64,000 nt of DNA from Haloimpatiens lingqiaonensis (lineage in GTDB: Bacteria > Bacillota > Clostridia > Clostridiales > Clostridiaceae), in assembly GCF_901447495.1 (NCBI RefSeq), contig NZ_CABDWS010000002.1:1-64000 (forward strand), in the 5' to 3' direction. Made by a program: the position numbers and the translations under genes. Below, in pieces: positions 46,847 to 55,758 of this stretch. The notes under the pieces were generated by a model. The model had not been told where the DNA came from and did not search any database. It saw only the letters and a list, made by a program, of their open reading frames with translations. The number at the start of each line of letters is the position of its first letter. Position 1 is the stretch's first letter.

Positions 46847-47105
46847 AATATTAGACGAAGGAAAGGTCCTTCGTAAGTAGCTAGGTTAAGACCGTTCCTC
46901 GTCTAAAAAAATATCGAATGCCTGATTTGCAATAAGGGCAGAGGATACATATTGTTTCGCTTCAATCCGTAAGGATTGTTGCGGTGCAATAGAAGTACCT
47001 TACCTTATTGCGCTCATTTTCAGGATATAAAGGTCTGTGTACTTCTGGTACAGGCCTATTTTTGTATCCTTTGCCGCCAATGCAATCCGGCGGAAAGGAT
47101 GCAAA
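46847..47105 (+). promoter_or_regulatory. Structured leader before the sigma-like gene
   Basis: Consecutive nested hairpins: TTAGACGA (46851) with TCGTCTAA (46899), enclosing GAAGGA/TCCTTC; GCAATAAGG (46929) with CCTTATTGC (47003), enclosing CAATCC/GGATTG; AGGATA (47022) with TATCCT (47065), enclosing GTGTAC/GTACAG; and CCGCC/GGCGG close to the ribosome binding site AAAGGAT. No gene fits here. It probably controls early element transcription or is a separate RNA; no known class is recognised. Confidence 0.6.
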
Positions 47106-47639
47106 ATGAAAATTAGAATTCAGCACGAAAACAAATCAATCTATCTGGAGGTACCAGACGAGGACTTTACCTTAATGATTGAGGCGGATTATGAGGACAG
47201 GCTATCTTCTGCAGAGGACAAAGAAAGTGTGACTCGGCGTTCTCCACAGGAGATAATGGACGAACGTTTCAACAAGCCGGAATACAATAACTGGCATAAA
47301 TATGACAGACACAGAGGTATGCCAAAGAAACCATTCCGCAAGGATGACCAAGAGGTTGATGAAACCGACCATATGGACTACTTCCCTGACTACTCAGATG
47401 AAATGGCTAGAGAGAAAAAAGAAGAGTATGAGCATATCTGTGAAATTATTCGCAAGGCTCTCAAGAAAAAACAAGCGGAGCTACTGATCGCTATAGTCTT
47501 AGATGGTGTTTCGGTAACAGAGTATGCAGAACGTGAGGGAGTAAGTGTAAGTGCCATTTCCCACCGTTTAGATACAGCAAAAAAGAAATTAAAAAAGATT
47601 TTTCCAAAATCCTCAACTTTCCCCTCTTGCCATGGCTAA
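47106..47639 (+). CDS. Sigma-70-like regulator of the element
   Basis: 177 residues. The C-terminal part (LLIAIVLDGVSVTEYAEREGVSVSAISHRLDTAKKKLKKIF) is a sigma region 4-type helix-turn-helix; no region 2 is evident, so it is either a truncated sigma factor or an HTH activator. The N-terminal half is charged and unassigned. Start ATG 47106 follows GAAAGGAT; the frame extends upstream into the structured leader. It opens the early gene cluster. Confidence 0.7.
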   Translation: MKIRIQHENKSIYLEVPDEDFTLMIEADYEDRLSSAEDKESVTRRSPQEIMDERFNKPEYNNWHKYDRHRGMPKKPFRKDDQEVDETDHMDYFPDYSDEMAREKKEEYEHICEIIRKALKKKQAELLIAIVLDGVSVTEYAEREGVSVSAISHRLDTAKKKLKKIFPKSSTFPSCHG

Positions 47640-47650
47640 TAGTTAGAGGG
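47622..47650 (+). other. Recurrent hairpin, copy 1
   Basis: CCCTCT...AGAGGG hairpin overlapping the end of the sigma-like gene, within a 50-base block TCCAAAATCCTCAAC...AGAGGG that recurs at 51903-51953 after the DNA polymerase gene. Confidence 0.55.
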
Positions 47651-47684
47651 CAGCACATAAACGCTCTCGGAAAGAGGTGAATAC

Positions 47685-47903
47685 ATGAAGCACAACTTGA
47701 AAATCAGTGTTTCAAAAAAACCACAGACTGGCGGGGTTGTTTCCTGTCGAAACGTCACCATTAGGGAGCGTTTCCTTCGTTTCTTACTTGGTGATAAGCA
47801 GAAACTAACCATCCTTGTTCCGGGTGACACCGTACAGGAACTCGCCATCAGTGAGATTAAGGAAGGAGGAATAAGCCATGAGCAAGATCAAGCTACTCCT
47901 TGA
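47685..47903 (+). CDS. Small protein of unknown function
   Basis: 72 residues: basic N-terminal part (MKHNLKISVSKKPQTGGVVSCRNVTIRERFLRFLLGDKQK) then a short acidic tail. Similar small proteins are common between sigma-like and DUF2800 genes in clostridial phages; no function is known. The start follows GAAAGAGGTG. Its last 26 bases overlap the next gene. Confidence 0.65.
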   Translation: MKHNLKISVSKKPQTGGVVSCRNVTIRERFLRFLLGDKQKLTILVPGDTVQELAISEIKEGGISHEQDQATP

Positions 47904-48201
47904 TGTGGTTTCCGATATGCGCTCTTTGGCAGACAGCATACAAGCGGTTGCTGATGTAATGGCGGGCAATGAACCTGTCGAAACAAAAGAACCGACTACA
48001 ACTGTAAAAGAGCCTGAACCAAATAAAAAGGAAATCACTCTGGAAGAAGTCAGAGCAAAACTCGCTGAAAAGAGTCAAGCCGGTCTTACTGCCCAAGTAA
48101 GGGAAATTATCCAAAAATACGGTGGCTCTAAATTAAGCGAAGTGGACCCAAAACATTATGCAGATATGTTAAAAGATGCGGAGGTACTTGGGAATGAGTG
48201 A
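47878..48201 (+). CDS. Small phage protein ('rrp5-like' by annotation habit)
   Basis: 107 residues: helical N terminus, Pro/Glu/Lys-rich linker (ETKEPTTTVKEPEPNKKE) and a C-terminal helical domain EEVRAKLAEKSQAGLTAQVREIIQKYGGSKLSEVDP. Similar proteins in phage databases are often labelled 'rRNA biogenesis protein rrp5', which is not supported by the sequence. The second half resembles helical DNA-protein adaptors. The start follows AAGGAGGA, within the preceding gene. Confidence 0.65.
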   Translation: MSKIKLLLDVVSDMRSLADSIQAVADVMAGNEPVETKEPTTTVKEPEPNKKEITLEEVRAKLAEKSQAGLTAQVREIIQKYGGSKLSEVDPKHYADMLKDAEVLGNE

Positions 48202-49342
48202 TCATGCAGTTCTTTCCGCATCAGGAGCCTATAGGTGGCTGAATTGCCTTCCGTCTGCACGATTGGAACTGGAGTTTGTAAATAACGAATCCAGTGCAGC
48301 CGCCGAAGGCACCGCTGCCCATGCTCTCTGCGAACATAAACTTAAAAAAGCACTTCATATGAGAAGTAAGCGTCCTGTCTCAGTTTATAACTCCGATGAG
48401 ATGGAAGAACACAGTGATGCCTATGTGGAATTTGTAATGGAGCAGTTGGAGCTGGCAAAGCAGAGCTGCACAGACCCTTTAATACTAATCGAACAGCGTC
48501 TTGATTTTTCTTGCTATGTTCCACAGGGATTTGGAACCGGTGACTGCATCATTATTGCCGATAAGAAACTTCACATTATCGATTTCAAGTATGGCATGGG
48601 AGTATTGGTAGATGCGGTGGACAATCCACAGATGAAGTTGTACGCACTGGGTGCTTTAGAAATTTACGATAGTTTGTACGACATCGAGGAAGTTTCCATG
48701 ACCATTTTCCAGCCACGCAGAGAGAATGTCAGCACATGGACAATACGGGTAGAGGATCTGAAAGATTGGGCAGAAAAAGAACTAAAACCAAGGGCTAAAA
48801 AAGCTTATGACGGTGAAGGTGAATATCTTCCGGGTGAGTGGTGTACTTTCTGTCGAGCGGCAGTTAAATGCCGTGCTAGGGCCGAGGAAAAACTGAAATT
48901 GGCACAATCGGAATTCAAGCTACCCCCACTACTTACGGACTCTGAAATCGAGGAAGTTCTATCTAAACTGTCCGATCTTACGAAGTGGGCAAATGAAATC
49001 ATTGCTTATGCCACTGATGCAGCTGTTAATCATGGTAAAGAGTGGCATGGTTTTAAGGTTGTTGAGGGCAGATCTGTCCGCAAATACAAGGATGAAGATG
49101 CTGTGGCTGAAGTAGCCAAAGCAAACGGTTATAAAGATATCTTTCGTCAGAGTCTCATCACTCTTACGGAAATGGAAAGGCTGATGGGCAAATCAAAATT
49201 TGAGAAGATACTCGGTGATCTTATATACAAGCCACCGGGAAAGCCGACTCTGGTCCCGCTATCGGATAAGCGTCCGGCTATGAACGTATCAAACGCAAAA
49301 AACGAATTTAACGAAATAACGGAGGAATGTGAATATGAATAA
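48194..49342 (+). CDS. DUF2800 protein, RecB/Cas4-like nuclease fold
   Basis: 382 residues. The N-terminal ASGAYRWLNCLPSARLE, AAAEGTAAHALCEHKL and the strand LHIIDFKYGMGVLVDAVDNPQMKLYALGAL carry the His, Asp and Lys residues of the RecB-type PD-(D/E)xK family, and CTFCRAAVKC with earlier Cys residues can bind a 4Fe-4S cluster as in Cas4. Phage DUF2800 proteins sit with DUF2815 and polymerase genes and probably act as a recombination exonuclease. Start ATG 48194 follows GGAGGT, inside the preceding gene. Confidence 0.85.
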   Translation: MSDHAVLSASGAYRWLNCLPSARLELEFVNNESSAAAEGTAAHALCEHKLKKALHMRSKRPVSVYNSDEMEEHSDAYVEFVMEQLELAKQSCTDPLILIEQRLDFSCYVPQGFGTGDCIIIADKKLHIIDFKYGMGVLVDAVDNPQMKLYALGALEIYDSLYDIEEVSMTIFQPRRENVSTWTIRVEDLKDWAEKELKPRAKKAYDGEGEYLPGEWCTFCRAAVKCRARAEEKLKLAQSEFKLPPLLTDSEIEEVLSKLSDLTKWANEIIAYATDAAVNHGKEWHGFKVVEGRSVRKYKDEDAVAEVAKANGYKDIFRQSLITLTEMERLMGKSKFEKILGDLIYKPPGKPTLVPLSDKRPAMNVSNAKNEFNEITEECEYE

Positions 49343-49883
49343 TAAAAACAGAACGAAGGTTATTACTGGTGTAAACACACGTCTCAGCTACTTTCATGGC
49401 TGGGAACCGGTATCCATCAATGGTGGGGCAGAAAAGTATAGTGTATCGGTATTGATTCCTAAATCGGATAAGGAAACCATTAATGCCATCAATGCAGCAG
49501 TTGATGCAGCTATTGAAGAGGGCATTGCAAAGTTTGGCGGTAAAAAACCAAATAAGGCTGCTATCAAGCTGCCGCTTCGAGATGGTGATGTAGAGCGAGA
49601 TGATGAGGCTTATAAAGGACATTATTTTGTAAATGCCAACAGCACTACTCCGCCTCAGATTGTAGATAAAGCAGTCAAGACTATTCTGGATCGCAATGAG
49701 GTATACAGTGGTTGCTATGCAAGAGTGTCACTTAATTTTTATGCTTTCAATTCTAACGGGAACAAGGGTGTGGCCTGCGGACTTGGTAACATCCAGAAGA
49801 TTAGAGATGGAGAGCCTTTAGGCAGCAGAACCACAGCGGCTGATGATTTCACCACAATTGAAGATGATGATTTCCTAGCATAA
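49335..49883 (+). CDS. DUF2815 ssDNA-binding-type protein
   Basis: 182 residues. Pattern TRLSYFHGWEPVSINGGAEKYSVSVLIPKSD, GHYFVNANSTTPPQIVD and YSGCYARVSLNFYAFNSNGNKGVACGLGNIQKIRDG is that of DUF2815, thought to be a phage single-strand-binding OB-fold protein; the acidic C-terminal tail (DDFTTIEDDDFLA) fits. It pairs with the DUF2800 nuclease next to it. Start ATG 49335 lies eight bases after GGAGGA; the GTG at 49329 is too close. Confidence 0.88.
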   Translation: MNNKNRTKVITGVNTRLSYFHGWEPVSINGGAEKYSVSVLIPKSDKETINAINAAVDAAIEEGIAKFGGKKPNKAAIKLPLRDGDVERDDEAYKGHYFVNANSTTPPQIVDKAVKTILDRNEVYSGCYARVSLNFYAFNSNGNKGVACGLGNIQKIRDGEPLGSRTTAADDFTTIEDDDFLA

Positions 49884-49961
49884 CAGCTAAAGTATGAATA
49901 CAAACGGGGTGGTGGAAGTTGTTCTTCTGTCACCTCGTTTGCATTGGAAAGGGTGTAATAC

Positions 49962-51896
49962 ATGAATTCTATTTCAATTGATATTGAAACATTTAGTAGT
50001 GCCAATCTTCAAAAATGTGGAGTCTACCGTTATGCCGAGAGTGATGATTTTGAAATCCTATTGTTTGGTTATTCGGTTGATGGCGGTGCAGTTCAGGTGG
50101 TCGATCTTGCCTGCGGAGAGAAAATCCCTAATGAAATAATCAATGCTCTTATGGATAATTCCGTTACCAAATGGGCCTTTAATGCTATGTTTGAGCGTGT
50201 TTGCCTATCAAAATGGCTTAACCTTACTGATTATCTTGACCCTACATCCTGGAAATGTTCAATGGTATGGTCGGCTTATATGGGACTTCCGCTTTCTCTT
50301 GAGGGTGTCGGTGCAGTCTTAGGATTGGAAAAACAAAAATTGACGGAAGGCAAAGACCTCATTAAATATTTCTGTACACCTTGCTCCCCTACTAAATCAA
50401 ACGGAGGACGAGTTCGTAATCTGCCAAAACACGATATTGATAAATGGGAGCGATTTAAAGCATATAACCTCCGTGATGTGGAAGCCGAGATGTCAATACA
50501 GCAGATACTATCTAAATTCCCGCTTCCAGAGAATATATGGTCAGAATATCATCTTGACCAGAAAATCAATGATCGTGGTATCGCTATTGACATGGCTTTT
50601 GTAAAACAAGCCGTCAAGATGGATGAACAGTCGCGGGAAAAGCTAATGGCTTTAATGCAGGATATAACTAATTTGGAGAATCCAAACTCTGTACAACAAA
50701 TGAAAGAATGGCTTGCTGATAACGGATTGGAAACAGATAGTCTTGGTAAAAAAGCAGTTGCTGAGATGTTAAAGACAGCACCTGAACCACTAGGCACCGT
50801 TTTGGAACTTCGTCAGCAGCTTGCAAAATCATCGATAAAAAAATACACGGCAATGGAGAATGCAGTATGCAAAGATGGTCGTGCAAGAGGAATGTTTCAG
50901 TTTTATGGAGCAAACAGAACTGGTAGGTTTTCGGGCAGGCTTATTCAACTACAAAATCTCCCTCAAAACCATATGCCTGATTTGGAACAGGCTCGTGCTT
51001 TAGTTCGTAGCGGAAACTTTGATGCTCTTACCTTACTTTATGATTCTATCCCGGAGGTACTGTCGGAACTTATCCGAACTGCTTTTATACCGAATGAGGG
51101 CATGAAGTTTATAGTTGCAGATTTTTCAGCGATTGAAGCCCGCGTTATCGCCTGGATTGCGGGAGAAAAATGGAGAATAGATGTATTCCAAAATGGCGGT
51201 GACATTTACTGTGCAAGTGCATCTCAGATGTTTAACGTACCTGTGGAGAAAAACGGTGTCAATGGACATCTTCGTCAGAAGGGAAAAATTGCTGAATTAG
51301 CCCTAGGTTACGGTGGATCTGTTGGAGCTTTGAAATCAATGGGTGCTTTGGAGATGGGAATTGAAGAAGAGGAACTTCAACCTCTTGTAATGGCTTGGAG
51401 ACAATCCAATCCCAATATTACAAAACTATGGTGGGATGTTGACCGTGCTGTAAAAACCTGCGTTAAGCAGAAAATTCCTACAGAAACACACGGTATTAAA
51501 TTTATATATCAAAGCGGAATGCTCTTTATTGTCCTTCCTTCCGGCAGGCGGCTTTCCTATGTGAAGCCTCGCATAGGAGAGAATATGTTTGGCGGTGAGT
51601 CGGTTACTTATGAAGGGATCGGCGGGACGAAGAAATGGGAAAGAATCGAAAGCTACGGTCCAAAATTTGTAGAGAATATTGTCCAGGCAATCAGTCGTGA
51701 CATTTTGTGTCATGCCATGCAGGCATTAAAGAATTGGTCCATTGTGGCTCATGTACACGATGAAATTATAATCGAAGCGGATATGAGGATGTCACTTTCT
51801 ACTATTTGTGAACAAATGGCTAGGACACCAACATGGGCAAAAGGCCTGTTACTTAGTGCTGATGGCTATGAATGTCAGTTTTATCAAAAAGATTAA
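49962..51896 (+). CDS. Phage family A DNA polymerase
   Basis: 644 residues. An N-terminal 3'-5' exonuclease domain (SIDIETFSS with Asp and Glu metal ligands, YNLRDVEAE) precedes the polymerase: FQFYGANRTGRFSGRLIQLQNLP, motif A VADFSAIEARVIAWIAG, O-helix-type RQKGKIAELALGYGGSVGALKSMG, and motif C VAHVHDEIIIE. No 5' nuclease domain is present, as usual for phage polymerases. Start ATG 49962 follows GAAAGGGTG. It replicates the element genome with the VapE and SNF2 gene products encoded nearby. Confidence 0.95.
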   Translation: MNSISIDIETFSSANLQKCGVYRYAESDDFEILLFGYSVDGGAVQVVDLACGEKIPNEIINALMDNSVTKWAFNAMFERVCLSKWLNLTDYLDPTSWKCSMVWSAYMGLPLSLEGVGAVLGLEKQKLTEGKDLIKYFCTPCSPTKSNGGRVRNLPKHDIDKWERFKAYNLRDVEAEMSIQQILSKFPLPENIWSEYHLDQKINDRGIAIDMAFVKQAVKMDEQSREKLMALMQDITNLENPNSVQQMKEWLADNGLETDSLGKKAVAEMLKTAPEPLGTVLELRQQLAKSSIKKYTAMENAVCKDGRARGMFQFYGANRTGRFSGRLIQLQNLPQNHMPDLEQARALVRSGNFDALTLLYDSIPEVLSELIRTAFIPNEGMKFIVADFSAIEARVIAWIAGEKWRIDVFQNGGDIYCASASQMFNVPVEKNGVNGHLRQKGKIAELALGYGGSVGALKSMGALEMGIEEEELQPLVMAWRQSNPNITKLWWDVDRAVKTCVKQKIPTETHGIKFIYQSGMLFIVLPSGRRLSYVKPRIGENMFGGESVTYEGIGGTKKWERIESYGPKFVENIVQAISRDILCHAMQALKNWSIVAHVHDEIIIEADMRMSLSTICEQMARTPTWAKGLLLSADGYECQFYQKD

Positions 51897-51902
51897 ATAT
51901 AT

Positions 51903-51953
51903 TTTTTCAAAATCCTCAACATTCATTACCTCCTGTGGCTATTAGGTAGAGGG
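51903..51953 (+). other. Recurrent hairpin, copy 2
   Basis: TTTTTCAAAATCCTCAAC then CCTC...GAGG, the same order as at 47599-47650. It lies between the polymerase stop and the antirepressor. The downstream TTACAGGAGGT is that gene's ribosome binding site. Confidence 0.55.
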
Positions 51954-51989
51954 GTTTCCTCTCTGACTATATTACAGGAGGTAATTCGT

Positions 51990-52742
51990 ATGGACGAATT
52001 AGTAAGAATCAATTATGAAAATGACCGCCCCACAGTGCTTGGCCGTGATTTGCATGCAGTTTTGGAAGTGAAAACACCCTATGATAAATGGTTTCCAAGA
52101 ATGTGTGAGTATGGATTTGTGGAGGGTACGGACTTTTCGACATTTCTGTCGGAAAGTACAGGTGGAAGACCAGCTGTTGACCACCAAATAACAATTGATA
52201 TGGCAAAAGAGCTATGCATGATACAGCGTACTCCAAAAGGAAAACAATGCCGCGGGTACTTTCTTGAAATTGAAAGACGATGGAACTCTCCAGAAGCAAT
52301 CATGGCAAGGGCATTACAGTTTGCCAATCAGCAACTAAATCAAGTAAGGAATCAAAATAAATTACTTGAAGGTACGATTGCTGTTCAGAATCAGCAGATT
52401 GCGGAAATGAAACCGAAAGTCTCCTATTATGATGTAGTTCTAAATTGCAAAGACCTCATTTCTACATCAGCAATTGCCAAAGATTACGGCAAGTCAGCTA
52501 TTTGGATGAACCGCTATCTTAATAAAAAGGGCATCCAATTTAAACAAGGTGGTATCTGGCTTTTATATCAGAAGTATGCAGAAAAAGGCTATACCAGCAC
52601 CAAGACACATAGCTACATCGGTAGTAACGGTGAACTGCATACAAAAGTCCATACATATTGGACTCAAAAAGGCAGACTCTTCATTTACGAACTGTTGAAG
52701 GCAGATGGTATTTTGCCGCAGATAGAAATGGAGGGTGTGTAA
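51990..52742 (+). CDS. AntA/KilAC phage antirepressor
   Basis: 250 residues. The AntA-type N terminus (VLGRDLHAVLEVKTPYDKWFPRMCEYGFVEGTDF and GRPAVDHQITIDMAKELCMIQRTPKGKQCRGYFLEIER) is followed by a coiled linker and a KilA-C domain (KDLISTSAIAKDYGKSAIWMNRYLNKKGIQFKQGGIWLLY). These proteins oppose phage repressors. The start follows CAGGAGGT. It overlaps the next gene by one base (TAATG). Confidence 0.92.
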   Translation: MDELVRINYENDRPTVLGRDLHAVLEVKTPYDKWFPRMCEYGFVEGTDFSTFLSESTGGRPAVDHQITIDMAKELCMIQRTPKGKQCRGYFLEIERRWNSPEAIMARALQFANQQLNQVRNQNKLLEGTIAVQNQQIAEMKPKVSYYDVVLNCKDLISTSAIAKDYGKSAIWMNRYLNKKGIQFKQGGIWLLYQKYAEKGYTSTKTHSYIGSNGELHTKVHTYWTQKGRLFIYELLKADGILPQIEMEGV

Positions 52743-53176
52743 TGGGAATTGATAAATTCAATCATGAAGGATACCATGACCCAACTCCCCATGAGGCACT
52801 GACCAACATAATAAGAAAGAAAAAGGCAGAGAAAAAATCTGCCTTTAAGCCGCTTGTATATATTTGTTCTCCCTATTCCGGTGATGTAGAAGGAAACGTT
52901 AAAAAGGCTCGCAACTTTTGTAGATTTGCCTTGGAGAATAATTGCATCCCAATTGCTCCCCACCTTATGTTTCCGCAGTTTATGGATGATGAAAACCCAG
53001 AGGAACGAGAGCTTGCCATATTTATGGACATCGTGCTTATGGGCAAATGCTCCGAGGTGTGGGTGCTGGGCAATACCATCTCAAGCGGTATGGCGAGGGA
53101 AATTGAAGTAGCCAAGAAACGCAGACAAATGGTCAGGTATTTTAGTCCGGAGCATGAGGAGGTTGATAGCTTATGA
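52742..53176 (+). CDS. DUF4406 protein (nucleoside deoxyribosyltransferase-like)
   Basis: 144 residues. PLVYICSPYSGDVEGNVKKARNFCRFALENNCIPIAPHLMFPQFMDDENPEERELAIFMDI and GNTISSGMAREIEVAKKR match DUF4406, a fold like nucleoside 2-deoxyribosyltransferases; a role in phage nucleotide metabolism is plausible but unproven. ATG 52742 uses the last base of the previous stop; the longer frame from 52658 would overlap the antirepressor by 85 bases. Confidence 0.85.
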   Translation: MGIDKFNHEGYHDPTPHEALTNIIRKKKAEKKSAFKPLVYICSPYSGDVEGNVKKARNFCRFALENNCIPIAPHLMFPQFMDDENPEERELAIFMDIVLMGKCSEVWVLGNTISSGMAREIEVAKKRRQMVRYFSPEHEEVDSL

Positions 53177-55539
53177 AAATTGCAGTAGGCAATAGCCGGA
53201 TGGATAGAAAATGGAAAAACAAAGATATCTCGTGGGAGGATTTTTGTGCCCGAGTAAAGACAACACAACGTACTACGGAAACAGTAGAAGAATATCGGAA
53301 ATTAAAAAGAGGTCAACAAGATGATATCAAAGATGTGGGTGGTTTTGTTGGAGGGCATTTAAAAGGAGGAAGGCGAAAGAAGGGCAATGTTCTGTGTCGT
53401 TCTTTGCTTACCCTTGATATGGATTACGGTAGACCGGATATCTGGGAACAAATCAGTATGCTTTTCGACTACAAATGTTGCGTTTACTCCACCCATAAGC
53501 ACACACCCGAAAATCCAAGACTCAGGCTTATCGTTCCCCTTGCTCGTGAAATCAGCGAAGAAGAATATGCAGCCGTTGGACGTATGGTGGCAAAAGAAAT
53601 TGGTATTGATCTTTTCGATGATACGACTTATGAAGCCCATCGCCTTATGTATTGGCCATCCACTTCCTCTAACGGTGAATTTGTCTATGAAGAGCAGGAT
53701 GGAGAATTGCTTGACCCTGATGTTTATCTTTCAAAATATCAAAACTGGCGGGATACATCAACATGGCCAGTATCAAGCAGGCAGTCTGAAGTTATAAATC
53801 GCAGTCTTAAAGAGCAAGCAGACCCGCTTTTAAAGGAAGGTGTGGTAGGAACATTCTGTCGTGCTTACTCCGTTCGTGAAGCAATTGATAAATTCTTAGG
53901 TGCAGTTTATGCACCTTCTGCTATGGAAGGGCGATACGATTATATTCCAGCTGATAGTAGTGCCGGTGTGATTATCTACGATGATAAATTCGCATACAGC
54001 CATCATGCTACAGACCCAGCAAGTGGATTACTCCTCAATGCTTTTGATCTCGTTCGTATTCATAAATTCGGTTCTTTAGATGATAAAGCTTCTACCACTA
54101 CAGCTCCTGGTAAGATGCCATCTTTTGTGGCAATGTGCGAGTTTGCTATAAAAGATGAAAGAGTAAAAGCTGAGTTTTCTAAGGAAAGACAGGCACAGGC
54201 TGAAGAGGAGTTTAGTGATGAGGATTGGCAGACAGCTTTGGAATTGGATAAGCAAGGCCGAATAAAAGACACTCTAGACAACATCGTTTTGATTATTCGT
54301 CATGACAAGGAATTACAGCATATAGCTTTTAATTGCCACCGTGATGGTATTGATGCCAAAGGTGGCCTGCCTTGGGAACAGATCAAGGCGGGTTGGAATG
54401 ATTCAGATAATGCACTTCTTAAAGTGTATTTAAGCAGCAAATACGGAGTTTATTCACCTACCAAGACCAAGGATGCTGTGTTAGCTGTAGCGTCAGAACG
54501 AGCCTACCATCCTGTTAAGGAGTATCTGGACTCCCTGCCAAAATGGGATGGAATTAGGCGAGTAGATAATCTATTAATTGATTATTTCGGTGCAACAGAT
54601 AATTCCTATACAAAAGCAGTCATCCGCAAAACGATGGTTGCAGCGGTAGCCCGCATTTATAGACCAGGCACAAAGTTTGATAGTGTCCTTATCTTAAACG
54701 GTCCTCAAGGTATCGGTAAGTCAACCTTCTTTGCAAAACTTGCTGGAGATTGGTTTTCAGATAGTTTGACCATTACGGACATGAAAGATAAATCCGGAGC
54801 TGAGAAACTTCAGGGATATTGGTTATTGGAACTGGGTGAGCTTGCTGGTATGCGTAAGACGGATGTGGAAATTGTGAAGTCTTTTATTTCGAGGGCAGAT
54901 GATAAGTACCGGGCAAGTTATGGAGTCAATGTGGAAAGCCATCCCCGTCAGTGTGTGATTGTAGGTTCAACAAATGCAGAAAGCGGGTTTCTTCGAGATA
55001 TAACTGGCAATCGAAGATTCTGGCCAGTCCGTATTAGCGGTAATGGTAAAAAGAAAGCTTGGCAGATGACTAAAGAGGAAGTACAGCAGATTTGGGCAGA
55101 GACACTAGTGCTATATGAGAAAGGCGAAAAACTCTACCTTGAAGGTGATGATGCATCCATGGCAACTAGTGAGCAGGCAGATGCCATGGAAACAGATGAA
55201 CGAGAAGGATTGGTTCGTACCTATCTGGATACTCTTTTGCCGGATGATTGGGACACTATGTCTTTATACGAACGTAGAAATTTCCTCGGCGGTAGCGAAT
55301 TTGGCGGCGGAACCCGTGTTGGAACAGTAAAAAGAACCCTTGTCTGCAATATGGAGATTTGGTGTGAATGTTTTGGAAAAGATGCATCCTCAATGAGAAC
55401 ATCTGATTCTTATGCCATCGGTGCCATTATGAGAAAGATCAGTGGGTGGAACAAGTACACCGGGAACAAGAACGGAACAATCAATTTTCCTATCTATGGA
55501 AAGCAACGAGCTTATTCCCGAGTCGAGGAACAAAGCTAG
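53173..55539 (+). CDS. VapE-type primase-helicase protein
   Basis: 788 residues. The N-terminal half has LLTLDMDYGRPDIWEQI with a primase-like catalytic Asp pair and RLRLIVPLAREI, as in the bacterial-type AEP primases of phages. The C-terminal half is the VirE/VapE P-loop ATPase: VLILNGPQGIGKSTFFAKLAGDWFSDS (Walker A about residues 510-518), LQGYWLLELGELAGMRKTDVE and CVIVGSTNAESGFLRDITGNRRFWPV. It would prime and unwind DNA for the neighbouring polymerase. The start overlaps the previous stop (ATGA) after GAGGAGGT. Confidence 0.92.
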   Translation: MKIAVGNSRMDRKWKNKDISWEDFCARVKTTQRTTETVEEYRKLKRGQQDDIKDVGGFVGGHLKGGRRKKGNVLCRSLLTLDMDYGRPDIWEQISMLFDYKCCVYSTHKHTPENPRLRLIVPLAREISEEEYAAVGRMVAKEIGIDLFDDTTYEAHRLMYWPSTSSNGEFVYEEQDGELLDPDVYLSKYQNWRDTSTWPVSSRQSEVINRSLKEQADPLLKEGVVGTFCRAYSVREAIDKFLGAVYAPSAMEGRYDYIPADSSAGVIIYDDKFAYSHHATDPASGLLLNAFDLVRIHKFGSLDDKASTTTAPGKMPSFVAMCEFAIKDERVKAEFSKERQAQAEEEFSDEDWQTALELDKQGRIKDTLDNIVLIIRHDKELQHIAFNCHRDGIDAKGGLPWEQIKAGWNDSDNALLKVYLSSKYGVYSPTKTKDAVLAVASERAYHPVKEYLDSLPKWDGIRRVDNLLIDYFGATDNSYTKAVIRKTMVAAVARIYRPGTKFDSVLILNGPQGIGKSTFFAKLAGDWFSDSLTITDMKDKSGAEKLQGYWLLELGELAGMRKTDVEIVKSFISRADDKYRASYGVNVESHPRQCVIVGSTNAESGFLRDITGNRRFWPVRISGNGKKKAWQMTKEEVQQIWAETLVLYEKGEKLYLEGDDASMATSEQADAMETDEREGLVRTYLDTLLPDDWDTMSLYERRNFLGGSEFGGGTRVGTVKRTLVCNMEIWCECFGKDASSMRTSDSYAIGAIMRKISGWNKYTGNKNGTINFPIYGKQRAYSRVEEQS

Positions 55540-55604
55540 TTGTACCTTACCTTGTTCTCATACTGGTTCTTTCCCCAAAGCTAGTAATCAAAAGGAAAAT
55601 CTAC

Positions 55605-55740
55605 GGTTCGGAACAAGTGGAACAAGAAGTACCCTATTTATTTATAAATAGTAAAAAAGAGGAAAGTGTAGCCTGTGCATACACGCATACGCGCGCGTAT
55701 AGGAAAAATGGGTCAAAGTTGTTTTCTTGTTCCGAGCCTT
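55605..55740. other. Spacer with long-range inverted repeat and alternating purine-pyrimidine tract
   Basis: GGTTCGGAACAAG (from about 55604) is complementary to CTTGTTCCGAGCC (ending about 55740). Between them, 55674-55701 is a 28-base strictly alternating purine-pyrimidine tract containing the perfect 14-base palindrome ATACGCGCGCGTAT at 55687-55700. No gene is seen; the frames here are shadows. A regulatory or origin function is possible. Confidence 0.6.
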
Positions 55741-55758
55741 TTTATATGGGAGGTATTT

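Noticed and set aside
53387-53797. 136-residue frame within the VapE gene
   Set aside because: Different frame of a strongly conserved gene, with no ribosome binding site.
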